Below, one piece after another: positions 32,672 through 46,100 of a stretch of DNA of 64,000 bases (the first letter of the stretch is position 1; each line of letters begins with the position of its first letter). Origin of the DNA: Crambe crambe (Eukaryota; Porifera; Demospongiae; Poecilosclerida; Crambeidae). The notes below the pieces were generated by a model, which worked only from the letters and a program-made list of their open reading frames with translations, was not told the origin of the DNA and searched no databases. Location: the NCBI GenBank assembly GCA_963924555.1, contig OZ004591.1, positions 2,108,001 through 2,172,000 on the forward strand. The letters run 5' to 3'. A program made the translations under genes and the position numbers.

Positions 32672-34911
32672 TTAATTGTCAGAAAAAAGTTCATCCCATT
32701 GATCGAGAGAAGAGAACTCTGAATCTGGAGTTTCTTGTTCCTCAGTTTGTCTTGGTCTTAATGTCTCACTCTGGTTAGGTCTTCTCATACATTCTCCCCA
32801 CCAAAGGTCCACTGCAGTGGATGATGAAAAGTTTTCAAGAGTAGGACCCTCTATATTTATTTCTAGTAAGTCATCAAGGGTAGAGATGTGAAGGCTACTC
32901 CAGCGATCAGTCTTGATCACTTTCAGCTTTGAAAATGCCCTTTCAACACCGCTAGTAGTAAAAGGTAAACTGAAGAGTAGTTCACTTAATAAAAGAACTG
33001 TAGGCCAATTTTTTTGACTCAGAGGTTACGTGAAGTTTGTACCAAATTTTCTTGTAGTCCTCAAGCTGAATATTCAGATACTTCCTATCAAAAGCCACAA
33101 TTTCTTCCAATTCATCATTAAAGGATGAAAGGCTAGCTCCTTTAGCTTCTAGTGGAACCCGAAATAATGAAATTATGTAGTCAGTGGCTGTGATGATCTG
33201 TTTGTTCCAAGGGAGACCCAGCTACGAGTGTCCAAAAACACCAAGATAGATCTGAGTAGTTTCATATCAGACCACTGAAGCCTTTCTCGTATCTTGGTGT
33301 CCAACCTAGCAAGATCTGCTTTAGCATGAGCCGAACACTGATCCAGCGACTTACTGCTGTATTGATTCAAAGCACAACCCTGGTAGACACCCTCATCATT
33401 GACTTTAGTAAGCAGTAATTTAACCTGTGGCCACTGTAAAGGATCCTGTTCTGACAGAGACATCAAAGTATTGACTGATTTTACTATGGGATTGATGCCT
33501 TCAATTATGTCAAGGTTATCACACTGTAGAGTTAAACTAAGCATAGAAGGAGCCTTTAATATTTCGATATACATAGCTGATCCAATAAGCATTCTTGTCC
33601 TTGACCATTGCTTAAGATAGCCTTGTATACGAGCTCTATCAACGGCTTTTACAGAGGAATCCTGAGATAATGTGGTTAAATGAGCAATATAAGCTCCAAA
33701 ACGATCAATCACTCTTTGGAGTGCCTTACGTTTGTGAGTAATCCACCTGGTACCTTGGCATCTGACAGGTAAGGCTCCCCCTTTAGGCAGGCTAAACACT
33801 TCCTTCAAATCACTGACAATACTGGCAAGTTCCTGAGATTTTTTGGGGGAATTTTGATAGAGATAATATAACCTAAGAAGCATTTCATTGATATCCAATT
33901 CTAGCCTATGTGCAAAACACCAGGACCAAAATAGCCAAGGTAAGTCTGACTGTAACTTGCCTTTCATCCCACCATGGGCACCCACATTCACAGATGCACC
34001 ATCTGTACCAGCACCAATCAATACAGGCATCTTATCTACACCAAGAACGCTGTTAGGTGAGTGGATGTCCTCAATGCCAATGTGCCCAAACCAAGCAGTA
34101 AACCGTCAGCATCACCACGGGTGGGTTTAACTACTGCCAAATACCTAGTACGAGCCTGTATTTCACATGAACTGTCATCTTTAACACAAAAAACAACTAA
34201 AACCAGCTCAACCTCTAAATTTCCACTATCTGTCGAACCATCCATAAGGAAGCTAAAAAATTTACTATTACCAGACTCTGAAAGAAAGTGGAAGAAAGCT
34301 TGCCGCTGGCTTTCAGCTATAAAGTGTGTAAAAATCTGTGCAGAGTCAGGCCACATATAAGAGGATCCGAGATCAATCCCATGACTTTGTTCAAGTGCAT
34401 GAAAAGCTGGGTATTTCCTGAAGGCTATGCCTTCACGAGCCAAAACATAGCAAATATCAAACTTCTTCATCAAACGAGACTTTTCCCTGTCATCAATAGT
34501 AAGCAAAGATCTAACTACAGGGGCATAAGACTGAACAGGCTCATTACGAGCTTTAGCTAAAGCAGTATGCATGAAATTCATAGCAGCATTGTGCTGGTCA
34601 CTCTTTGCATGGTCCAAAATGTTACTGGTCCTGTGATTCCAAGAGCCATTTATCCAAGCACTGGAGAAGTTTCTCATGCCAATTATTTTATTTTCATACT
34701 CTCTGCATACCTTACAGTAGACTGTAGATACCAGTAACTGATCATCCTTGTCTCGATCACATCTTAGCCACACTAGGCTACTATGCTCCTTGTCCAGCTC
34801 TCTCTGCCATTTGTTAAAGGTAGACACTTGGACTTGCCGCTTACTTCGCTTAGCTGGAGCTTCGTCCATGGAGCTTGAGCTAGATGTGCAGCTGCTGGTG
34901 CTGGAAGCCAC
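32672..34911 (-). pseudogene. hAT/ZNF862-like transposase gene, frameshifted
   Basis: On the minus strand the first frame (34911 down to about 34085) has a Ser-rich start and a BED-like zinc finger (YCKVCREYE ... HAKSDQH), then YPAFHALEQSHGIDLG and MDGSTDSGN. A lost base near 34085 moves the frame to GAGTDGASVN, CFAHRLELD, QGTRWITHK and FLDTRSW. A second shift near 33210 leads to FRVPLEAKGASLSSF, and a third lies in an A run near 33015. The C-terminus has the hAT dimerisation motif GVERAFSKLKVIKTDRW. hAT transposases cut and paste DNA through a DDE catalytic domain; ZNF862-type relatives are often domesticated. With three frameshifts this copy is inactive unless they are sequencing errors. 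Confidence 0.85.
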
Positions 34912-35066
34912 GACTGATCAATTAACTAACTGTACACGTGTGCAAATTTAATTAAAGTTAGTGAATGCATGCATGACCGGTCATGTTTTAGTCCTCTTTA
35001 GAGACTGACATGACAAAGATACATGTACGTAAAAGTACCCAGTAAGCACATTTAATAAGTTATTTA

Positions 35067-35296
35067 AGGATCTGACAGTATCTGATAGAACTGATCTCCC
35101 CCCACGTACAATAAGACTACTTTCAGTAGTCACCACCCCTCTTTATTGATTAGTTTGTGAAGCACTGTGTCTGTGTCTGTCACGGTATGCAATATTACTG
35201 CTGACCACTGGACATTTTTCAAGCATTTTTTCTCTTTGGTCAGACAATTCCAACTTTAGTCGGATATCCTGTCAGAACAAATTCAAGAAGTCACAT
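35067..35296 (+). repeat. Right direct repeat flanking the transposase gene
   Basis: Partner of 32266-32512. The two direct repeats bracket about 2.55 kb holding the transposase relic. Confidence 0.85.
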
Positions 35297-38200
35297 CGTA
35301 TAGATACACTCAAAGAAGATAAATCACCAGCAAATGTCTGACTAAGGTTGATTTGGTCGGACAAAATGTCCTATCAAACTGAAACTCTTATTTTGCACAC
35401 TGTTATCATGTTAAACATTGTCATCTACATGAGTTCCCAGGTCACCATAAGATACTTGAGCTGGACAAAGTCCTAGCTACTGTGAGGGACTTGTATCACC
35501 CTCTTGTGAAAAGAGTTATATGTGTATTCTCTTTATCCCCCAGACACTTATGTATAAGGGGAGGTGAGGAAGTCGAAGTAGCTGGAATGGGTACTGTTAG
35601 GACATGGTGGAGTGGCCTTGATTGTGAGGTAGTCTCATTATAGGGTGACAGGTTTGTTCCCTATTTCCATCCTGTAGTGAACATCTGTTTAGAACCAAAC
35701 ACTCAGAAATCTTTATAGGATGAATGACGAATGAGGTCTACCATGTATGATGTGAAAAGCAATGATGTTTCATAATCCCAGAAAATGTGCTCATTAGAAT
35801 TTATTTCTTAAGATATAATAGCACCCTACATAGAAATTCAATAAAGCCCCGAGGGTTCCAGGATATTTGGAAACGTCATCTTCTTCCCTATAATCTTCCA
35901 CAGTATAGTTGTCCTAGCAATATTTATCAGTTTTCTACACTTGAGAAGACTGAAGTTATCGATCCATGGATAGTGACCCTTCAAAATGATTCAACCCACC
36001 TTTATGCACTGGTGATTTGACTTCATGATCTGTAAATTTTGTGTTCCAAAAAGTTATACGTACGTAGGGTGCAAGTTTGTCATATTTTTATCACCAGTCT
36101 CACTTCTAAATAGAGCATAGGCTTCACAATAGGCTCCATCTTCAGCTGGTGGACAGACAAGCCACTCTTTAAGTCAATGTATATGGAATGCTCTATTCCA
36201 TACTCAGTATGGATAGCTTATGCTTTGTTTATTGGTAGATGTGGTTGATACATGTGGTTGTAACTGTTTGTATAACTCTACACTTTTAATTAACTCTAAG
36301 TGTAGCCATGGTACAGTTTACTTAGGCTCTATTCAATTTGATGCATCCCCTGGAAGTCTTATCTGAGCACTGGTATCACCCTCTTCTGAAACCAATTCTC
36401 CATGAATTGTGGGTTCTGTGATATGAATTCCTTGATCAACTAACTTGAGTGATTCAGTTGTGTTGTGTATGTTCCCTCTCAATGTGGACTCCATGGTGAT
36501 ATGAAATAACATGGACACATGTTTCCATGTCCTGATTCATTTCTATAATAGGACACTCTTCCAGGACACTCCACTAAGTGTCTACGTGAGAGATTCCACA
36601 CCCTCTTTTTGATGTATTGAGTAAACCTTTATGCAGTAGTAGTATTATGTGTATACCTTTACAACCTCTGGACAACCAGCAAGTTCTACAGGAACTCCAT
36701 GTACCATCCCCACCAGATAGGTATGTAATGTGCTATGATCCTACTCAGAAGAATTCCTGGAAGTATACTTGTCCCCATCAGATATGTGCTGTAATCCTGC
36801 CCTCATCTCCTTATGAATCTTCTCCTTACCAGATACAGAATCCCTTGACTACACTTCTCCACATTGTCTGACATTGTAGTAGGTAATATTTGTAGACTCA
36901 TTGAGACTTCCCCATCAATATTCCCCATAATCCGAGCTACTATGAATACCATGTGAAAGCATTGCACTTTTCCTTTTGATTAGTGCATGCCTTGAACCAT
37001 TGTAGGACTCTTACTCTTATCTTGCCATTGTTAATTTTTTTTCCTTGGGTGTCATTTTTGTTACCTTATTATTTGTGGATACTAAGACTTAGTGGTTTGG
37101 TGGGTGCTTATATTTAGTTTTAGAAGATACAGCCACCAATTCTTCATAATAAGAGTTCTACTGATTTGTATGGCTGTCCTGATTGTGGTTTTTTGTTGTC
37201 GTTGGTGTTGCAATAATTCTCCATCTTCTTCGTAACTTTAATCGAATGACTTCATAATTACCTTCTTGTAAAATTTAGTACCCCCCCCCCCCCAAGACTG
37301 AATCTTCCCCCACCCCCTTATCCTTTAGAACTCATCCTTTGAAGCATTTCTGAATACAACCCTGAGGGAGATCCCCTCTACAGTATGTATACTTGTTAGC
37401 AAAACTCTCAAATCCGATAGAACTGCCAAAACTAATGCAGAATCACATCAATTCTCTATCAGTTATGTCCTGACATGTATGTACGTGCATCTTGGTTCTT
37501 GCTTTAAATCACCCTCTTGTGAACCAGTTGCATATTCTCTCTACACTCTGTTTTGATACCAGCATTGTGGTTCACTGACAGTTTTACCTTGTGAAACTAG
37601 TTCCATAATGCATTCTCTCTATGTCCCCTTGTGAAACCAGCATTAGACTAGTGTTGTACCACCCTCTTGTGAAACCAGTTCCATCATGCATTCTCTCTAA
37701 ACCAGCATTAGACTAGTGTTATACTACCCTCTTGTGAAACCAGTTCCATCATGCATTCTCTCTAAACACTAGTGTTGTATCACCCTCTTGTGAAACCAGT
37801 TCCATCATGCATTCTCTCTATGCCCCCTTGTGAAACCAGCATTAGACTATCATCCTCTTGTGAAACCAGTTCCAGCAATCATAATCTTCTTTACTCCCCT
37901 CTTGTGAACCAGTTTTCCTTGAAAATGTTTTGATGATGGCAATAGATATGTCATTGTTTGTGTGCCTAAGAGCTGGCCTTACACTGTTTTCTGTAACCAC
38001 CCTTGGGACAGGAAAGTGGTATAGGTGCAGTTAGGACGTGCAGAATGGCCTTAATTGTCATTATAGGGTGGTCTCATTTATAGGGTGGTCTAATAAGACA
38101 GGTTTCGTTCCCTGTTTTCATCTCGTAGTAGATTAATCTGAAACATGCCACTCAGATATTATTGTCTTGTATGCCATATTTTCCATGAAAGAGTTATGAA

Positions 38201-39080
38201 CAGAAAACGCTACTAATTTGGAACCCATGAAAACTCCATAAAAACTCGTATAAAAAATCGTTTTTCATGTGTTGTACCCCATGAAACATTAACATTTCAT
38301 AGCACGAGTGTATGTGAAAAAGGAATCCAAAGGCTGTGAAAAAAAATTTTTCATATGATTTTCATGTCCTTTTCATGGCCATTCTATTTTCATGAGAAAA
38401 AATTTCACGTGGTTTTCATAACTATTTTTCTTCATGAAAAATTATTGTGGGTGATTTCATAGGTCCGTTTCATGTCTCTTTAGTGGGCAATAAACTGAAT
38501 TTTAACCTAAAAATTCTAGTTCCCAAAGAACTGACACCATAAAATGTTATGTTCATTGCTTACGTAAAATAAAAAAATAAGAAAAAAATTGTGAATGTTT
38601 CATGAAAATTTGGAAATTGTCACCTTCTTCACTATGACCCATCTGTCTTTCATTTTTCGGCAACTAAAATCACTAATGTAGATTGATCTATAGATAGAGT
38701 TTGAGTCCTCAAACACCACCACTTTTAATGCACTGGTAATTTAATTATATGTAAGGTACAAGTTGGTCAAATTTTTGTGGTATTTTTATCACTTACCATC
38801 TAGTCTAACTTCCAAATAGAGCACAGGCTTGACAATAAGCGCTTCTTTATGCAGTACCAGTATTATCAAGTGCATTGAAGTCAACCTCTGGACAACCAGC
38901 AAGTTCTACAGAACTCCATGTAAGTAGGTAATCTTTATGTATACCAAAGAATCAAGCTTAAGAAAGATTGTCTCCTCTCTGTAAAGGTTGATTGTGACTT
39001 GCTGTCTGAGAAGCTGAGGAACTATGTAGGCACATTTGGGAAGAACAGGATACGATTTCGTGAGGTAAAAAGTTAATGTT
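35297..39080. repeat. Gene-poor stretch with a degenerate 2.4-kb tandem duplication
   Basis: Segment 35.5-36.7 kb resembles 37.98-38.94 kb piece by piece (shared CTCTGGACAACCAGCAAGTT and AATAGAGCA-AGGCTT-ACAATA motifs). Repeat B (36690-36960), a C13 run (37281-37293) and repeat A (37495-37920) lie between. A possible exon at 38979-39064 (LLSEKLRNYVGTFGKNRIRF, GTAAAA donor) belongs to no family I know. No gene supported. Confidence 0.55.
38140..38600. other. ATGAAAA/TTTTCAT-rich block
   Basis: CATGAAAA and its complement TTTTCATG recur more than ten times in both orientations, so the block can fold on itself extensively. The related segment near 35.75 kb lacks most of it, suggesting an insertion. 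Confidence 0.5.
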
Positions 39081-41170
39081 GAGTATTTGATTTGATTACA
39101 ACCTTTTTAATCAGGTATGATTGACGAATAAAGAAGTAACTCAACAATAATATGACATCTACTTTCACCAAGAAGGAAAGTGAACAAGAATGACAGTGAC
39201 TATTTGTACAATAATATTATTGATACATAATTATTCAGAAGAAAGAAAAGCAAACATTATCACCCAATGAAAATGAAAAAGAGTAAAGATTGATAGCCAC
39301 CTAATGTCTATGTACATTGTTGGTCTCTGTCAGTCAGTGACTTCCCTGGCACAACACACATCAGCTTGTAACTGGATGAGCCACTCCACAACTATACAGA
39401 TATAAGAACAGTGAATGCATGGTAGGTAAAGGGTCACCACTACAAGCATTAACAGTAGTATTTAACAACATTCCCATTGTGGGTAAAGCACATAGTGGGT
39501 CGTATGGTAGGTAAAGGGTTCTCACTATAACAGCGAAAAATCTACAACTTGTAACAGGTCTGGACTGCTCCACATACCAGTTATGACCAGTACACCAGTC
39601 TGTAACGGGTCAGTAAAATCTACAAGTCTGTAACAGGTCCATATTTTTGGACTGTATCAGACCTGCTGCCCCACCGACTGCCTACAGTACAGACCAAAAA
39701 ATTGGTACTTCTGGTGCCTAGGGTTTACCGATTTTTGTTCTGTTACATGTACCTGTTACAGGCTGCTTACAAGTTGTAGCTGTGAACATACACAATTATA
39801 AAGGGCCAACTACAGAGACTTTCACAGTGGATAAAATGACTCCAGTGTATTATGGGCATATAATAGCTAGTGAACAAGTGTGATCACTTCAGAACAATCA
39901 TGTGAGGGAGCATGATCACTTCACATAGCTATGTGACCAATGATGGAGTGACACTTGTATCTACACTCTGTGATCCTCAAGTGTAGCTGACCCTGTTCCT
40001 ACTTAACTTCATTATGCGAAATTTTATAACAGTAGTACTAGACAACATATACTAAGAGGCCTGGGTTTTTCACTGGTAAGTGAAAGAAGTAAATGAAGCT
40101 TTAACACTGCAATCAAGATGGAGTGAGAGCACATGACCCTCCCTTATCAATTATTTTCTCCGAGAATAGCACATGCTCTATAGGGTCAATGATCACTGGC
40201 AATGGATGACATTGAGCCACCACCACCCTCTCCATGAAGCCACGAAGGGGAAGGAGGAATTGTTTCAACCACCATTCCTAAAGTAAACCTGTTTGTAGGC
40301 TGGGACTAACAGGTAAGGGATTTGGTGTTGGTTTGGGGAAGCAGTGGACCACTAGAAGTAACAGTCCATTCATGTTTGGATGAACTATAATGAGACACAC
40401 TAGGATGGATAACTCTCATGATGAACCTCATGAAACACTAGGACAACTCACCAAGAGAATACACTAAACAGTCCTGAAAGATCTGTTTGCTGAGGTAGAC
40501 ATTGACATCTTGAGGTACAGCTACACAGTTTACATACAAAGAGAAACACGAAAGTGATCAATCTGGTAAAGGGTCACTACTCTCAAAAACAATATGTATG
40601 AACTTCCAACATTAGTAGTGGACAACACCCAATGCCCTTCCATGATACTCACTATAACATACACATAGTAGTATTATACTCACACAGTGGAATTTTATTC
40701 CATGGGTGTATCTCACGGTAGGTAAAGGGTCATCACTACTACATACACACAAGAGGGGGACTTGTTACCATCATGGACCTTAAATTTTATGTGACCATGT
40801 TAAGGTAATCCTTTATAGGGGGCCTGGTATATGTGATCTCACGAGAGCATAGAATTGACCCAGAACCAACCCATGAGACGTGTGCAGTATGTAAAATTAT
40901 TACAACACTTAGCGAGGATGTAACAACTCATACATCACAAAGGATGTTCACTTGAGGTCAATAGGAATATTGATGTGAATAGTTAGTCATGTGACCATGT
41001 ACTGTTTATTGGAGCTTCTGGAGGTTAATTATTTATCTCACTCACATCAGTTCCTCCAGTGTAGGATCATATGCACTTCTTCTCCTGTTCCTGCCGAGTA
41101 TGCAAAAGTACACTGGTGGTAAGGGTGGTAATATAAAGGTGTCCCTTGGAAGTTCTTTGTCTTGTGTCCT
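39081..41170. other. Intergenic region, no gene seen
   Basis: Includes an imperfect foldback at about 39530-39785 (CTACAACTTGTAACAGGT against ACCTGTTACAGG and TTACAAGTTGTAG). GGTAGGTAAAGGGT is repeated at 39422, 39506 and 40721; its complement ACCCTTTACC occurs in the SUCLA2-relic array. I see no convincing exon on either strand. Confidence 0.5.
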
Positions 41171-41177
41171 TATTTAG

Positions 41178-41269
41178 AGGATCCATAATCACACTAGCTA
41201 TGAAATTGAATGTCTTGGACACTAGGATCCATAATCACACTAGCTATGAAATTGAATGTCTTGGACACT
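41178..41269 (+). repeat. 46-bp exact tandem duplication
   Basis: Two consecutive units starting AGGATCCATAATCACACTAG. Confidence 0.95.
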
Positions 41270-41910
41270 ACATAGTTCTCCGTGATCTGTGTCTTGGTCT
41301 GTGGGACTGCTTGAGACTGCAAGAATATCTTCACCACACTATATGTCATTGGTAATGAATAGTACCTGCATGACACCTGCAATGTACTGATGACACCTGC
41401 AATGTACAATATGCATATGCATGCTAGATCCACCATCAATAATTTTGTTTGAGAAACAGCTATTTTTGGACAGTTGTGATTGGAACGTCGTCCAGGTGAC
41501 AGTGATACATCAATAAAGATTAGCAGATTATCCTAGTAAAGACACTACAGTTAAAAGTCTCTCCTTTGATGACATTCTGTTTCAGAGGTAAAAAATAGCC
41601 AGTAATTAACAGTCCAGCTACGCTTGAGCACATTCTTATTACTTCAGCTTTCCAGGATATCTTCCCATTATGCTCGTGATTATGAATGCACAATATCAAA
41701 CTAGTCTGTGTGCTGGTTGAAGTGTTATGCTTCAAAATTATGAAGTCATAATACTACTGTGCTGGTTATTGAGCTATCTCCAGGTCATGTGTCACAGTAA
41801 ACAACACCAAATAAGGGCATGTGGCATGTAGACACAAGTGTATTCATATACCACATAAGAGGTTTGTGGTAGAGAAGAAGTGTCTATAAGATACTTCATA
41901 GCATGGTTAG

Positions 41911-42268
41911 TAGAGACATGCTTTTTTTCTTCCCTATTATGCTATGCTCCAATGCCAGAACCCCTGCCCTATTATGCTCAACAATAATGCCTATTATGCT
42001 TTTAATAATTGATCAGAAAATTAATTGCAGCCTCTTTTAGTTAGCTTGCTTGAGCATGTAGTAAAGAAAACAGCAGCAGAAGACGGTTGTATGCAATAAT
42101 AGAAATGCTTTTCCACCACCAATTAGGTGGCTATACAAAGGAGCTCAAGAGTCAAAATCAATACCTCATATCTGCAAACCCTTGGAAAAAAAAAATCCCT
42201 ATTATGCCAGCATTGTGCTGGAATTGAGGTTCAACCCATTATGCCCCAGCATAATTTGCATGTCCCTA
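41911..42268. mobile_element. hAT-type MITE, intact
   Basis: Starts TAGAGACATGC and ends GCATAATTTGCATGTCCCTA (inverted repeats). Flanked by ATGGTTAG and ATGGCTAG, an 8-bp target duplication with one mismatch. Same family as 738-2295, in the opposite orientation and without the nested insertions. Confidence 0.88.
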
Positions 42269-42369
42269 ATGGCTAGGCTCACTAATACCAAAAGTTCCAT
42301 TATGATCACTTACTTCAAATCCCTGGAAGTTATCTTGTGCTGTAGAGACTTCTTTGAGTATATTCACTA

Positions 42370-42394
42370 CAGGACACACACACACACACACACA
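42370..42394. repeat. (CA)n microsatellite
   Basis: Run of ACACAC dinucleotides, about 12 units. Confidence 0.95.
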
Positions 42395-43086
42395 ACAATA
42401 GAGGAGATATAACAAGATCTCAAGATGAATTTGAATGGCATAAACTTTGACCCTATGATATTTCAAACTAATTAGGTTGCCCAATTCTGTGAGTTGGTAA
42501 ATGACTTCCTGCTCTGCACATTATGTCCATGTGTGAAGAGGTTAAACTTCTAACACATGCAAATTATTGCAGGATGGCAGCCACCACTCATTTCCCATAA
42601 TCTCAATTCCAGTAGCTCTGAAAACTCAGCAGATGACAATGGACAGGATTAATCTGTTTGGACTTTAGAGCTGTCTAGAGTGTCACTGTGTACTCTAGGA
42701 ATCTTTTACCTCAGAGCAAGCATTGCATGTTGTAGACGTAGGAACAAGAGTGAGACAAGGTCCCTGATTGAGATCCAAATGGTGTGTGGTAAATGCTGCA
42801 CAGTAGACATAACATTTTCTCAGTCACCACTTGAATATTCTTGTAGCATGCTCAGCTCAGGTTGACTGCCACCTCATCAACACTGTAACAGGTAGGACTG
42901 CATTCAAAGCTACCTCAAACAATAGAGTAACCACTATTAACTAGGAACACACTTCAATTATTATATATGAAGTCTACTGGAATCTCCTAGGCCTAGCAAG
43001 ATAATCACTACACATTTCATTTGATGTTAGTCTCAATTTACAAACACATCAGTCTTTCTTGCAGTTCCATTTAGAGCGCAGGAGAT
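42395..43086. other. Upstream region of kelch gene B
   Basis: No exon or known repeat recognised; likely promoter-proximal and intergenic DNA. Confidence 0.4.
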
Positions 43087-43130
43087 GGGCGTGGCTTGTT
43101 TTTCGATAGGGCGTGGCTCGTTTTTATTTA
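43087..43130 (+). promoter_or_regulatory. Tandem GC-box-like motif upstream of kelch gene B
   Basis: GGGCGTGGC occurs at 43087 and 43109, each followed by TYGTTTTT, giving a 22-bp tandem unit ending just before the ATG at 43144. GGGCGTGGC resembles Sp/KLF binding sites. Whether it is in the 5' leader or the promoter cannot be told. Confidence 0.4.
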
Positions 43131-43143
43131 CCTAGCTACAAGT

Positions 43144-46100
43144 ATGGCATCTCCTCTCTATGAGCCTCCCCCTCGTTGGGGTCACTCTTCCTCCATCGTA
43201 GAAGGAAACCTCTTAATGTTTGGAGGAATAACTAAAGATTTTGACAACCAAGTAGAGAACACCATCAATGTATTTAATCCCTATGAGGAAAAATGGACCA
43301 CACATAAGTCTACAGGTCATCCGATTAGAATATATTCTGGTGCAAGTGCAGCACTAGGCAAAAATTTGTATCATTTCGGAGGATTTAATGGTCAAGAGTA
43401 TATAGGATATCTGTATCAATTTAATTCGACTTGGAACATCACAACAATGGACGACTTGAAACATCACAACAATGCACCAATGAGAAAGGCTGGCTCTAGT
43501 ATAATAAATGACGGAGAAAAGCTAATCTGTACAGGCGGCTACGGACCCCTCTCCAGACCGCACCAACTTCAATCTCAATTCATCTTGGATAACGATGGAA
43601 GGGGGTGGACAAATGAGTTGCACAGCTTTAACCTCAAAGAAGGTGAGATAGAATATTAGGGGTGGTTAATGAGGTGTGTACACACCACTCTACTTCCTTC
43701 ACTCTAAATTGACCCTATAAATGTGGGAGTGGTTAGCTATGTTGTACTGTGCAAAGCACAAAATAGCAGTCTGTCATTATTTTATGGCAATTCAATGAAT
43801 GGGCAAGTTGACTGGACAGAAGCAACTATGTGCATATAAGTGACCTAGTAAACTGATATCATAAAAATATTCAATCTGACATGTGAATGACCATAATGTG
43901 GATGTTATTTCAGCTTTGACATGTGTAGCACACAGTTCCTCCTATATTATACCATCCTCACCATCTTTGCTGAAACTGGATCTATAGACTGCCTTTCTTG
44001 CAGGTTTATTTGTTGCAAGTCAGAAGTAAACTAGAGCTCAATTTGGTATTTTAGTGCTAACCACTTCCCTTACAAAGCAGTAGATGTGACAATAGTGATT
44101 TAACTAGCTACTGGTAACTGGCTAGCTAGTAGCTCTATTAATACTGAAGCTAGCTGTCATAGATAAGATGATGAAGGCACTGGCAGAGACTGACTGAAGC
44201 TTTTTAGTGGATGGATTGCATCCTCTCCAATAAATTAAAAAATGGGAGTGACTTTATTTGGACGTAGTACCTATCTCAGAGGTCAACCATTATTAATTTT
44301 ACACCACCATTTTTTCTTAACTCGTTCAGGGAAGGTGGTTAATGTCCATGTCATCAATTGTCCAGTTTCATAAATGTATTGTTGTTGTGTGCATGTACAT
44401 GACCTATAATAATTATTGGACATCATCACGTGCTTCAGTCCACCATTCTACAACTCAAAATTTATATTAGCTAGCTCATTCTGGATCCACCAGAGTGTCC
44501 GTTATCCAGAGTACAGAGGTCATCCACTCATGGAGATCCACTTGAACTGTTCAAGGTGAAATCAATTATTGGTAACATACAATTTGTCTATTTGGATGCA
44601 TCCAGTCTTCAGAGGTCAAAGTAATCATTAAATTCACACTTTCAAATATTTGGATCTAATACTAGTAAGGTGTAATGGAAACTACTTTTGAAATGTACAG
44701 TAACAATAGCTGAATACTAATTTATTCAACTCACTTATAATTGGGTTGATGGATGGTAAGTGAGGTAATATCTATTCATCTCTTTACTCTCACCTTTTAT
44801 CCTTCTACATTTTAGAATAAGAGCATAATTATTAATAGAGCAGGTAATATAAAATGATGTAGTTATTATTGCCATTTAATTCCAGTACAAATTGTGGCAG
44901 ATAATCAAGGACTAGCTACTTAGACCTACTTATGTGTAACACCCAACAAAGTTGTTCCTATCCTTATGCTTGAGATTAAGCAATGATGTTCCAGGCTCTG
45001 GGAAATGATGTCTGTGCTTTCTGTTGAAACACAACTATAAAAGGTTTATGATCTAATCTGCTGGCATAATATGGGATTTTTACTTCCAGGGGACTTCCAG
45101 GGGTTGGCAGATATGGAGGTATTGATGTCGACTCTTGAGTTCCTTTCTGAATTAGAGTAGTAACAAGAACAACAAGAACAACAACAACAACAACAAAAAA
45201 CTGTCTTCTGCTGTTTTTGATGATTAAAAGAGGCTACAATTATGGCTAGTGGCGGAGTTAGGGAGTTTCTTAGAAGTACCTATCCTAATTCACATCTTAA
45301 AATTTAGCACAGCCAGGGCCGGATCCAGGATTTTTAGATAGCTAGGTGGACTACACACTAGGCCATGGGGAAGGCTGCAAGAAAGAGCAAGTTATTTGGA
45401 GGATCCATTTTGGCTTGCAGGCTGCCACGTTTTGAGCATTTAGCATTTTTGCTTCAAATTGGATCCAAGAAGTCCAAAATTTTCCCCAAATCTCCCTAGC
45501 ACATATTTGTGTGCATTATATGACAGCATGAGTATAGGCAAAGGTGTGAACCATCTCAAAAATTGCTAGCTAGCTATTACACTCAAACTCTGAAGTGACA
45601 CATACGAGGTCACTGAAGGAAATCACAGTTAGTAGGAGTGGCTGAGGACCCCAAAAAGTGGGGGGGGGCTCAAAATTGCGCATCGATGACTACTCCCGAT
45701 GAGCTGTAATGATATTCATGAAGATTTTGATTCTATACATGTTGTGGCCAAACAACAATGCAGTCACTAATGTGCAACATCATGTGTGACTTGCAGCCAC
45801 TAATATGCAGTGACTAGACAGTAGACTTTACTGCTGCAGTTAGTCAATTATATAATGGGTCAAAAAAGTGGGGGGGCTCTAGCCCCTCTCGCCCCCACCC
45901 TCAGCCGCCACTGGTTAGTATGTCTAATGTGTGACCTTGAAAATGAAAGCCAAAGTGTTCCAAAAGATATCTTTAAAGTGACACATGCAAGATCACAGGT
46001 GTAATTGTTAAGGAAGTCTCAGTTAGTATGCACTGAGTTATCTAATGTGTGACCTTGAAAGTGCAAGCCAAAATGGATGCATCATGTATACATAGACCAT

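Noticed and set aside
32672-34911. Reading the transposase relic as an intact domesticated ZNF862-like gene
   Set aside because: At least three frame changes (near 34085, 33210 and 33015) and no introns that would bypass them.
43096-43143. N-terminal extension of kelch exon 1 upstream of the ATG
   Set aside because: No ATG in that frame (it starts from TTG) and it runs through the tandem GC boxes; the ATG at 43144 is the simpler start.
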